Shown piece after piece: positions 31,538 through 39,938 of a DNA stretch of 45,576 bases (the stretch's first letter is position 1; the number at the start of each line of letters is the position of its first letter). The notes under the pieces were generated by a model that made no database searches, had not been told where the DNA came from, and saw only the letters and a program-made list of their open reading frames with translations. Source of the stretch: an uncultured Pelagibacteraceae bacterium (GTDB taxonomy: Bacteria; Pseudomonadota; Alphaproteobacteria; Pelagibacterales; Pelagibacteraceae); NCBI GenBank assembly GCA_902525295.1, contig CABZGR010000002.1, positions 1 through 45,576 of the forward strand. Direction: 5' to 3'. A program made the position numbers and the translations under genes.

Positions 31538-32686
31538 ATGTTTTGGGCAGAGTTGATACTTATAGTTATAATAATCATTTTATTATATTTTTTATTTAAA
31601 AAAAATATTAAGCCAGAAAACACAGCACCAGTTGTAAACAAGACTAATAAGGATGATTTAGGAAAAAGAGTAATTATTGAAGAATTAGAAGATCAATTCT
31701 TTGCTTTAGATAAATATAATTTAATCAAATATCTAAACAAAAGTGCAAAACAACGTTTTGGAGAAAACCTAATTGATAAAAATATTTCAAGTGTAATTAG
31801 AGATACAAAATTATTAGAAACGATTGAAGAGGCTATCAAAGATCAAACTACAAAAAATGTCAATGTAGAAATAAATTTACCATCTTATCAACTTTACAAA
31901 ATCTATGTTATTCCTGGTCCGACCCATTTGTTTCCAGAAATAAATTCTGTCGTATTGTTTCTAAAAGATTTTACAGAAATAACAAAAGCACAAAAACTAA
32001 AAACTGATTTTGTTGCAAATGTGAGTCATGAATTAAGAACACCTTTAGTTTCGATTAAAGGTTCGTTAGAAACTATTCTTGGACCAGCCTCAAAAGACCA
32101 AGAGGCGCAAAAAAAATTTATGTCTATCATGTCTGATCAAGTATTAAGAATGGAAAACCTAATCAATGATTTATTGATTTTAAGTAGAATAGAATTGGAA
32201 GAACATATCAAGCCAAATAAAATTGTGAGCTTAAATGATCTTTTTACAAATATTAAAAGTAACTTTGAATTAATTCTTAAAAAAAAGAAAATCAATTTAC
32301 ATATTGAACTTATGGAACCAACCTTAGTTTTTGGTGATAATGATAAATTGTTAACTGTATTTTCAAATTTAATTGATAATTCAATTAAATATTCACAAGA
32401 TGGAAAAAATATATACGTAAAAAGTCAAATCAGTGAAGGTAAATTAATTGATAAAAATATTGCCATTATCATTAAAGATGAAGGTGTTGGAATACCTCAC
32501 CAGCTAATTCCAAGAATAACTGAAAGATTTTTTAGAGTAGATACAGAAAAAAGTAAAAAGGTTGGTGGTACAGGTTTAGGTTTAGCTATAATGAAACATA
32601 TTATATCTCAACACAGAGGTGACTATGAGATTCTCAGTAAAGTTAATGAAGGTACTGAAATTAAGATATATCTTCCAACAAAATAA
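31538..32686 (+). CDS. phoR: Phosphate regulon sensor histidine kinase PhoR (ATG 31538; track ORF starts at TTG 31523)
   Basis: N-terminal TM, PAS-like region, H-box VANVSHELRTPLVSIKGSLETI, GGTGLGLAIMKHI; in the pst/pho cluster. Confidence 0.9.
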   Translation: MFWAELILIVIIIILLYFLFKKNIKPENTAPVVNKTNKDDLGKRVIIEELEDQFFALDKYNLIKYLNKSAKQRFGENLIDKNISSVIRDTKLLETIEEAIKDQTTKNVNVEINLPSYQLYKIYVIPGPTHLFPEINSVVLFLKDFTEITKAQKLKTDFVANVSHELRTPLVSIKGSLETILGPASKDQEAQKKFMSIMSDQVLRMENLINDLLILSRIELEEHIKPNKIVSLNDLFTNIKSNFELILKKKKINLHIELMEPTLVFGDNDKLLTVFSNLIDNSIKYSQDGKNIYVKSQISEGKLIDKNIAIIIKDEGVGIPHQLIPRITERFFRVDTEKSKKVGGTGLGLAIMKHIISQHRGDYEILSKVNEGTEIKIYLPTK

Positions 32687-32780
32687 TTAATTTAAAAAAT
32701 TGTTTAAAATTAACTCTTATTCAACCAAGATTTAACAAATCTTTTGTTGATTCGTATCTTAGTTTATTTAAAATTAATTT

Positions 32781-33389
32781 ATGATTAAGATATTACATAG
32801 TATTTTAATTATTATTTTTTTTTTAATGTCGATCATTACTAAAAGTAATGCATCAGATATTTCTACAATTTTAAGAAACCAGCAATTAACTGTTTTTGAT
32901 ATTGGTATCTTTAGATTACAGGAAGACTTAAAAAGTTCATATCCTGAAATAAAAAAACATAAAGATGTACCGTATGAAGATATATATATAGATGTTCTCA
33001 GTTCCTATTGGAGAAATACAGTAGATTTAATTGTTTCAATTCCAGTAAATGAAAATTTAAAAAAAGAGAACTACATGTCAGATTCATTGAGATGTCGAAA
33101 CATATTTAATTCTGTTAGAGATCATTTACTGAGAAATGAAAATATGAGTAATTATAGGTTTACTATGGCGACAAGCTATTTAACATCTATTTTTTCTACT
33201 CCTACTAGTTGGCCAAAATGGCGTTATGACCAAAGTATTCTTGAGGAATTAGTTAATTTGGTAAAACTGGAAGTTGTCTTAAGACCAACCCCAGATCTTG
33301 CTTTTAAGGATAACGTAAATCCAGTTTCATGCAAAGGTGGTCTAGAAACTGAAAATAGTGAGATTATTGTCTCAATGAAATACAACTAA
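32781..33389 (+). CDS. Uncharacterised exported protein (202 aa)
   Basis: Signal-peptide-like N-terminus MIKILHSILIIIFFLMSIITKSNA|S; two Cys in the predicted mature part; no family recognised; between phoR and pstS. Confidence 0.75.
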   Translation: MIKILHSILIIIFFLMSIITKSNASDISTILRNQQLTVFDIGIFRLQEDLKSSYPEIKKHKDVPYEDIYIDVLSSYWRNTVDLIVSIPVNENLKKENYMSDSLRCRNIFNSVRDHLLRNENMSNYRFTMATSYLTSIFSTPTSWPKWRYDQSILEELVNLVKLEVVLRPTPDLAFKDNVNPVSCKGGLETENSEIIVSMKYN

Positions 33390-33410
33390 AAAGTTAGGCT
33401 TTTAACAAAA

Positions 33411-33428
33411 CTGTAATAATTCTGTAAT
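33411..33428 (+). promoter_or_regulatory. Candidate Pho box upstream of pstS (CTGTAAT-AATT-CTGTAAT)
   Basis: Perfect 7-bp direct repeat at 11-bp spacing, ~70 bp upstream of the pstS ATG. Confidence 0.85.
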
Positions 33429-33498
33429 ATTAAAGATTCAATAAATTTATACGAGTCAGGCATCTTTTAATTAATAAATAACGAAAGGATTAAAGATA

Positions 33499-34530
33499 AT
33501 GAAAAAACTAACTATAGTGATTGCTTCTTTAGTTGCTCTATCAATAGCAACTGTTGCTCAAGCAAGAGATCAAATTAAGATAGTTGGTTCGTCTACAGTA
33601 TTCCCTTACGCGACTGTTGTTGCTGAAAGATTTGGTGGTTCAGGATTCAAAACTCCTGTAATCGAGTCGACTGGTACTGGTGGAGGAGCTAAACTATTCT
33701 GTGCTGGTGTTGGTGAGCAACATCCAGATATTACAAATGCATCAAGAGCTATGAAAGACAAAGAGAAAGCCCTATGTAAGAAAAATGGTGTAAATGATAT
33801 TGTTGAGATCGTAATTGGTAACGATGGTATTACATTAGCTTACAGCAAAGATGCAAAACCAGTAAACTTTACTAAAGAACAATTATATTTAGCATTAGCT
33901 GCTCATACTGTAGTTGATGGTAAGTTAGTTCCAAATATTTATAAAACTTGGGACCAAATTGACCCTAGCTTACCAAAACAAAAAATTTCAGTAATGATCC
34001 CACCAGGAACATCAGGAACTAGAGATGCTTGGAATTCTTTAGTAATGAAAAAAGGTATGACTAAAGAAGCTAAAGCTCTTTATAAAGCTGGTTATGAGGC
34101 TGGAAATAAAAAATACAAAAAACCACAAAAACTTTACAGAGAAGATGGAGCTGCTATTGAAGTAGGAGAAAACGATAGTTTAATCATCCAAAAGTTAACT
34201 CAAGATAAAGATATGTTTGGTTTCTTTGGTTTCAGCTATTTCTTAGCTGCTAAAGATAAATTACAAGCTGCTAGCATAGATGGTGGACAACCCTCTCTAG
34301 CGAGTATTCAAGACTACAGTTATGCAGTTGCAAGACCATTATTTTTCTATGTGAAAAAAGCTCACGTTGGAGTAATCCCAGGATTACATGAGTTTGTGAA
34401 AGAATTCACAACTAAGAAAGCTATTGGAAAAGGTGGTTACTTAGCAGATATTGGTTTAGTTCCATTAGACTCTAAGTTGTATAAAACAACTAGAACTAAT
34501 GCTACGAAGCTAGTTGCTATGGGTAATTAA
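33499..34530 (+). CDS. pstS: Phosphate ABC transporter substrate-binding protein
   Basis: Signal peptide; IKIVGSSTVFPYATVVAERF, ESTGTGGGAKLFC, DITNASRAMKDKE. Confidence 0.97.
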   Translation: MKKLTIVIASLVALSIATVAQARDQIKIVGSSTVFPYATVVAERFGGSGFKTPVIESTGTGGGAKLFCAGVGEQHPDITNASRAMKDKEKALCKKNGVNDIVEIVIGNDGITLAYSKDAKPVNFTKEQLYLALAAHTVVDGKLVPNIYKTWDQIDPSLPKQKISVMIPPGTSGTRDAWNSLVMKKGMTKEAKALYKAGYEAGNKKYKKPQKLYREDGAAIEVGENDSLIIQKLTQDKDMFGFFGFSYFLAAKDKLQAASIDGGQPSLASIQDYSYAVARPLFFYVKKAHVGVIPGLHEFVKEFTTKKAIGKGGYLADIGLVPLDSKLYKTTRTNATKLVAMGN

Positions 34531-34560
34531 TTATTACTCTGTTAACAAATAATTATAAAA

Positions 34561-34586
34561 GGGGTCTTTTTAGACCCCTTTTTTTT
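34561..34586 (+). terminator. Intrinsic terminator between pstS and pstC
   Basis: GGGGTCT-TTTT-AGACCCC followed by TTTTTTTT. Confidence 0.95.
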
Positions 34587-34621
34587 GAAATAAGAGTAAA
34601 GTCCTCAATAAAGGAGATTCT

Positions 34622-36007
34622 TTGAACTTAATATTGTTTACATTTATTGTTCTTCTGGGTTTCACAAGTTATTATTTTGGACGTAGAAAAGCATATACAA
34701 TTCAATCTACAAATAAAAGATTAACTGCATTACCACAATTTTATGGTTATTATCTTGCAATTTGGTGTGCAATACCAGCTTTTATAATTTTTTCTTTATG
34801 GGCAATTTTTGAGCCCACAATTGTAAAATTATTAATCTTAAGTGATTATTCAAATCAAGGCTATCTTGATGATGAATTAAATTTAATTTACGAAAAAACA
34901 AAAGCATTGTCTCGAGGACAATTTACCGGAGAAATTACACCTTTTATTGAGGCTTCAGCTGAAAAATATTTAAGTCTTCGATCAATAGCTCAAAGTTCAA
35001 AAGCTGTTATAGTATTATCTATAATTATTGCCTCTGTTGCTTACGCTTATAAAAAAATTTCATCTAATTCTAGAACAAGAGAACCAGTTGAAAAATTTTT
35101 GAAAGCAGTTTTATTTACAGCTTCTTTAGCTGCAATATTAACTACTGTTGGAATAGTATTTTCACTTATATTTCAAACTATAGATTTTTTTAAAGTAATT
35201 CCATTATTTGATTTTGTCTTTGGAACTCATTGGTATCCTGCAAAAGCTTTTGTTAGAGATTCTTCAGAGGCTTTAGATCCGACAATGTACTCCGATACTT
35301 TTGGAGCAGTCCCTATTTTTGCTGGTACTTTTTTTATTGCTTTCATAGCTATGTGTGTTGCTATTCCTATTGGACTAATGAGTGGAATTTATTTGGCTGA
35401 GTATGCATCAGTTAAAGTTAGACAATACGCAAAACCTTTAATTGAAATTTTAGCTGGTATACCAACAGTTGTTTATGGATTTTTTGCTGCTCTAACAGTT
35501 GGACCTTTTTTAAAGGAAATAGGTAATAGCATGGGTTTAGACGTTTCAGCTGAAAGCGCTTTAGCGGCAGGCGGAGTAATGGGCATTATGATTATACCAT
35601 TCATTTCAAGTTTAAGTGACGATGTGATTACAAGTGTACCTCAAAGTTTAAGAGATGGAAGTTATGCCATGGGAGCAACCAAATCAGAAACAATAAAAAA
35701 AGTTATTTTTCCTGCAGCATTGCCTGGTATTGTTGGATCTATTTTGCTTGGTGTTTCAAGAGCAATTGGAGAAACAATGATAGTTGTTATGGCCTCTGGT
35801 TTAGCTGCTAATTTAACTTTAAATCCATTAGAATCTACTTCAACAATTACAGCGCAAATTGTTGTAATATTAATTGGAGATCAAGCTTTTGGCGACCCAA
35901 AAACGCAAGCTGCATTTGCTTTAGGTATGTCATTATTTTTAGTAACGCTCTGTTTGAATATTGTGGCCTTAAGAGTAGTTAAAAAATATAGAGAAAAATA
36001 TGAATAA
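34622..36007 (+). CDS. pstC: Phosphate ABC transporter permease PstC
   Basis: PIFAGTFFIAFIAMCVAIPIGLMSGIYLAEYA, EILAGIPTVVYGFFA, RAIGETMIVVMASG; TTG start suggested by the track. Confidence 0.95.
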   Translation: MNLILFTFIVLLGFTSYYFGRRKAYTIQSTNKRLTALPQFYGYYLAIWCAIPAFIIFSLWAIFEPTIVKLLILSDYSNQGYLDDELNLIYEKTKALSRGQFTGEITPFIEASAEKYLSLRSIAQSSKAVIVLSIIIASVAYAYKKISSNSRTREPVEKFLKAVLFTASLAAILTTVGIVFSLIFQTIDFFKVIPLFDFVFGTHWYPAKAFVRDSSEALDPTMYSDTFGAVPIFAGTFFIAFIAMCVAIPIGLMSGIYLAEYASVKVRQYAKPLIEILAGIPTVVYGFFAALTVGPFLKEIGNSMGLDVSAESALAAGGVMGIMIIPFISSLSDDVITSVPQSLRDGSYAMGATKSETIKKVIFPAALPGIVGSILLGVSRAIGETMIVVMASGLAANLTLNPLESTSTITAQIVVILIGDQAFGDPKTQAAFALGMSLFLVTLCLNIVALRVVKKYREKYE

Positions 36008-37268
36008 AAATAAAGAACAATTATTAAATAAAAGATATAAAGCTGAAAAGAGATTTCGATTATACGGTCAAAGTGCAATTTTTATGGCACTTTTATTTTT
36101 AACAATCTTTATTTTTAAAATTTTTTCGACAGGCTATTCAGCCTTTCAAAAAACTTGGCTTATTGTTCCAGTTACTTTTGATGCTGAATTAATGATGTTA
36201 GAGCAAAATCCTTCTAAAGAGGATTTAAAAGATGCTGATTATTACGATATAGCATTAAAATCAATGGCTGATTTGGATCCAAATGCTAATGAGGATCAAG
36301 AAAATGAGCTGAAGAGAATGGTCTCTTACTTTTTCGAAAGAGAGATTAAAAGGGAACTTTTAAACGACCCTTCATTAATTGGAAAAACTAAAGATGTTTA
36401 TTTAACTGCCTCAGATGATTTAGATCAAGTATTTAAAGGCAATTATCCAAGAGATTTACCTGAAGATCAAAGAAGAGTTACGGATTATCAATTAAAGATT
36501 TTTGATCAACTTGTAGAACTAGGAAAAGTTGAAAGTAAATTCAATTTAAGTTTTTTTACATATCCTGATTCAAGAGAAGCTGAATTAGCTGGTATAGCAA
36601 GTTCATTTATGGGATCAATATTTTCTATACTTGTTTGTTTAATGATAGCTTTTCCTGTAGCAGTTCTAGCAGCTATTTATTTAGAGGAATTTGCTCCTAA
36701 AAACAGATTTACTGATTTTATTGAGGTAAATATAAATAATTTAGCAGCAGTACCTTCAATTGTTTTTGGTCTTTTAGGACTGGGTATTTTACTTGCTGTA
36801 TTTCAATTACCTAGGTCAACACCTCTAGTCGGTGGAATAACTTTATCGTTGATGACTTTACCAACAATTATTATTGCTTGTAGAGCATCTTTAAAAGCAG
36901 TTCCTCCAAGTATAAGAGAGGCAGCACTTGCAATGGGTGCTAGTAAAATGCAAACTACAATGCATCATACAGTTCCGTTATCTATGCCAGGGACTTTATC
37001 CGGTACAATAATTGGTTTGGCCCAAGCTTTAGGCGAAACCGCACCTTTGATATTGATTGGCATGGTGGCTTTTGTAAATACAATACCAGGATCTCCTTTA
37101 GATCCAGCTGCAAGTTTGCCAGTGCAAATTTATATTTGGGCAGAGAGCGCTGAAAGAGGTTTTGTCGAGAAAGTTTCTGCCTGTATTATGGTTCTATTAG
37201 GATTTTTAATTATAATGAACTTATTTGCACAAATAATTAGACATAAATTTGAAAAAAAATGGAGTTAA
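36000..37268 (+). CDS. pstA: Phosphate ABC transporter permease PstA with a large extra-membrane insertion after TM1
   Basis: [53 protein letters not shown]; ~120-aa insertion between TM1 and the core. Confidence 0.95.
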   Translation: MNKNKEQLLNKRYKAEKRFRLYGQSAIFMALLFLTIFIFKIFSTGYSAFQKTWLIVPVTFDAELMMLEQNPSKEDLKDADYYDIALKSMADLDPNANEDQENELKRMVSYFFEREIKRELLNDPSLIGKTKDVYLTASDDLDQVFKGNYPRDLPEDQRRVTDYQLKIFDQLVELGKVESKFNLSFFTYPDSREAELAGIASSFMGSIFSILVCLMIAFPVAVLAAIYLEEFAPKNRFTDFIEVNINNLAAVPSIVFGLLGLGILLAVFQLPRSTPLVGGITLSLMTLPTIIIACRASLKAVPPSIREAALAMGASKMQTTMHHTVPLSMPGTLSGTIIGLAQALGETAPLILIGMVAFVNTIPGSPLDPAASLPVQIYIWAESAERGFVEKVSACIMVLLGFLIIMNLFAQIIRHKFEKKWS

Positions 37269-37269
37269 G

Positions 37270-38025
37270 ATGATAAAGATAAATTCAAAAAATGTAGATG
37301 TTTTCTATGGAAAAAAACAAGCTCTATTCAATATAAATTTAGATATTGAAGAAAATCAAGTTACAGCACTGATTGGGCCTTCAGGTTGTGGTAAATCTAC
37401 TTTTTTAAGATGTCTAAACCGAATGAATGACGTAATTGATATATGTAGAGTAAAAGGGCAGATTATAATTAATGATTTTGATATCAATGATAAAAGTTGT
37501 GATGTTGTTAGATTAAGAGAAAAAATTGGTATGGTTTTTCAAAAACCAAATCCTTTTCCTAAAACTATTTATGAAAATATTTCTTATGGTCCAACAATTC
37601 ATGGTATGGCTCAATCAAAGAATGAAATGGATGAAATAGTTGAAACTAGCTTAAAAAAGGCAGCATTATGGGAAGAGGTGAAAGATAGACTTCATGAACC
37701 AGGTACTGGTTTGTCTGGTGGTCAACAACAAAGATTATGTATAGCAAGGGCAATTTCAGTTAAACCTGAAGTTATTCTAATGGACGAGCCTTGTTCTGCT
37801 TTAGATCCTATTGCTACAGCTCAAATAGAAGAACTAATTGATGAGTTAAAAAAAGACCATACTATTATAATAGTCACTCACTCAATGGCACAAGCTGCAA
37901 GAGTTTCTCAAAATACAGGTTTTTTTCACCTTGGAGAATTGATAGAACATGGTTCTACTGATAAAATATTTAAGAATCCAGAAAACAAAAAAACTCAGGA
38001 TTATATCACAGGGAGGTTTGGATAA
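37270..38025 (+). CDS. pstB: Phosphate ABC transporter ATP-binding protein PstB (ATG 37270; track ORF starts 7 codons upstream)
   Basis: [62 protein letters not shown]. Confidence 0.97.
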   Translation: MIKINSKNVDVFYGKKQALFNINLDIEENQVTALIGPSGCGKSTFLRCLNRMNDVIDICRVKGQIIINDFDINDKSCDVVRLREKIGMVFQKPNPFPKTIYENISYGPTIHGMAQSKNEMDEIVETSLKKAALWEEVKDRLHEPGTGLSGGQQQRLCIARAISVKPEVILMDEPCSALDPIATAQIEELIDELKKDHTIIIVTHSMAQAARVSQNTGFFHLGELIEHGSTDKIFKNPENKKTQDYITGRFG

Positions 38026-38732
38026 TGACCGAAGCACCACATACAGTAAAGTCTTACGAAGAAGAACTTAAAAATTTAAATAGCAATATAATTAAAATGG
38101 GTGGATTTTGTGAAGAAGCTTTGGGTAAAGCTATTCAAGCAATTACTACAAGAAATAGTGATAATGCTGAGGCAGTAATTAAAGATGATGAAAAAATTGA
38201 TAAATTTGAGACTTTAATTGAACAGCAAGTAGTAAATTTAATTGCTTTAAGACAACCTATGGCCATAGATCTTAGAGAAACAGTCACTGCTTTAAAGATA
38301 TCTTCTGACCTTGAGAGAATAGGTGATTTAGCAAAAAATATTTCTAAAAGAACTCTTTTGTTAAATGAAAATTTACCAAAAAATTTAGTAGATGCTATTA
38401 TAAGAGTATCTTCGGATGCTCAAAAACAATTGAAATCAATATTAGATGCATATTTAGAAAGATCTTCGAGTATGGCAATTAATGTATGGGAAAGCGACGA
38501 ACAAATTGATGATTTAACAAATTTATGCATGCAAGAAGTGATTAGATATTTAAAAGATAACGAAAATAACTTAAGTGATGGAACCCACTTATTATTTGTA
38601 ACTAAAAATATAGAGAGAATAGGTGATCATACAACCAACATTGCTGAGCAAGTATATTATTTAGTTAAGGGAGAATATCTAGAGGGTGATCGACCAAAAG
38701 GCACAGAACCTATTGTTACTGGAGAAAAGTAA
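38025..38732 (+). CDS. phoU: Phosphate signalling protein PhoU
   Basis: RQPMAIDLRETVTALKISSDLERIGDLAKNI and NIERIGDHTTNIAEQVYYLVKG. Confidence 0.97.
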   Translation: MTEAPHTVKSYEEELKNLNSNIIKMGGFCEEALGKAIQAITTRNSDNAEAVIKDDEKIDKFETLIEQQVVNLIALRQPMAIDLRETVTALKISSDLERIGDLAKNISKRTLLLNENLPKNLVDAIIRVSSDAQKQLKSILDAYLERSSSMAINVWESDEQIDDLTNLCMQEVIRYLKDNENNLSDGTHLLFVTKNIERIGDHTTNIAEQVYYLVKGEYLEGDRPKGTEPIVTGEK

Positions 38733-38735
38733 AAT

Positions 38736-39419
38736 ATGTCGGCTCACATTTTTATAGCTGAGGACGAGGCTGCTATAATAACTCTACTAAAGTATAACCT
38801 TGAAAAAGAAGGTTACAAAGTAAGTTTCTGTGAAAATGGTGAAGATGCGCTTAAACAAATTAAAGATAAGCTTCCTGACTTAATATTAATGGATTGGATG
38901 TTGCCCGATTTGTCAGGCGTTGAAATATGTAAAAATTTAAAAAAAGACAAAAAGCATAATGACATACCAGTAATAATGTTAACAGCAAAAGGCGAGGAGG
39001 AGGACAAATTAAGAGCTTTTGATACAGGTGCAGATGATTATGTAACAAAACCATTTAGTCAAAAAGAACTTAATGCAAGAATTAAATCTTTACTCAGAAG
39101 ATCAAAACCACAATCCACCGTTGATGTTGTTGAGTTTACAGATCTAAAAATAGATAGAATAACAAAAAGAGTTTATAGAAATAACATTGAAATATCTCTA
39201 GGACCTACAGAATTTAAATTATTAGATTTTTTTATCAAAAATCCAAAAAGGGTATATTCAAGAGAACAACTCTTAAACAATGTTTGGGGAGAAAATATTT
39301 ACGTTGAAACTAGAACTGTCGATGTGCATATCAGAAGATTAAGACAGGCTATTAATATAGATAATACTAAGCCTTTAATTAGAACTGTAAGATCAGCAGG
39401 TTATTCTTTAGAATCTTGA
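38736..39419 (+). CDS. phoB: Phosphate regulon response regulator PhoB
   Basis: Receiver domain (LILMDWMLPDLSGVEICK...FDTGADDYVTKPFSQKEL) and OmpR-type wHTH (TEFKLLDFFIKNPKRVYSREQLLNNVWG...VDVHIRRLRQAI). Confidence 0.95.
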   Translation: MSAHIFIAEDEAAIITLLKYNLEKEGYKVSFCENGEDALKQIKDKLPDLILMDWMLPDLSGVEICKNLKKDKKHNDIPVIMLTAKGEEEDKLRAFDTGADDYVTKPFSQKELNARIKSLLRRSKPQSTVDVVEFTDLKIDRITKRVYRNNIEISLGPTEFKLLDFFIKNPKRVYSREQLLNNVWGENIYVETRTVDVHIRRLRQAINIDNTKPLIRTVRSAGYSLES

Positions 39420-39925
39420 AGGTCTTTAGGTCTAGTAAATTCTTTAATTAAACCATTTCCATCTAATTTATTCCATTCATTAAAATCAAAATAAATTTTT
39501 GCAAATGCCGATGTCGGAAATTTGTAGTTTAATAATTTAAAATGGTTGTTGTTGTGATTTTTTGTCAGTGATCGTATTAGATTTCTAACAGTAGGTTCAT
39601 GGTTAATTAAAAGCACTGATTTATATTTTTTTGGTATTTTTTTTATTATATCTATAATTTTATCTTCACTTGATAAGTATAATTTTTTTGAAGAAATAAT
39701 TTTTTTTGGTTTATCTATTTTTTTTAATAAAATTTTTAGGGTTTTCTTTGTTCTTTTTGATGATGAAAGTAATATGTAATCAAACTTATAATTTTTTTTA
39801 ACAAAAAATTCACAAATCTTTTTTGCATTTTTCTCGCCACGCTTACTTAATGGTCTTTCATGATCATCAAGATTTGGGTGGTCCCAGCTAGATTTTGCAT
39901 GACGCATAACGTATAATTTAAGCAT
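39401..39925 (-). CDS. sixA: SixA-like phosphohistidine phosphatase (histidine phosphatase family); start ATG at 39925
   Basis: MLKLYVMRHAKSSWDHPNLDDHERPLSKRGEKNAKKI (RHAKSSW) and LLINHEPTVRNLI; the track ORF is extended 31 codons into ppk. Confidence 0.85.
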   Translation of the reverse strand: MLKLYVMRHAKSSWDHPNLDDHERPLSKRGEKNAKKICEFFVKKNYKFDYILLSSSKRTKKTLKILLKKIDKPKKIISSKKLYLSSEDKIIDIIKKIPKKYKSVLLINHEPTVRNLIRSLTKNHNNNHFKLLNYKFPTSAFAKIYFDFNEWNKLDGNGLIKEFTRPKDLQDSKE

Positions 39926-39938
39926 AAATTTTAAATAT

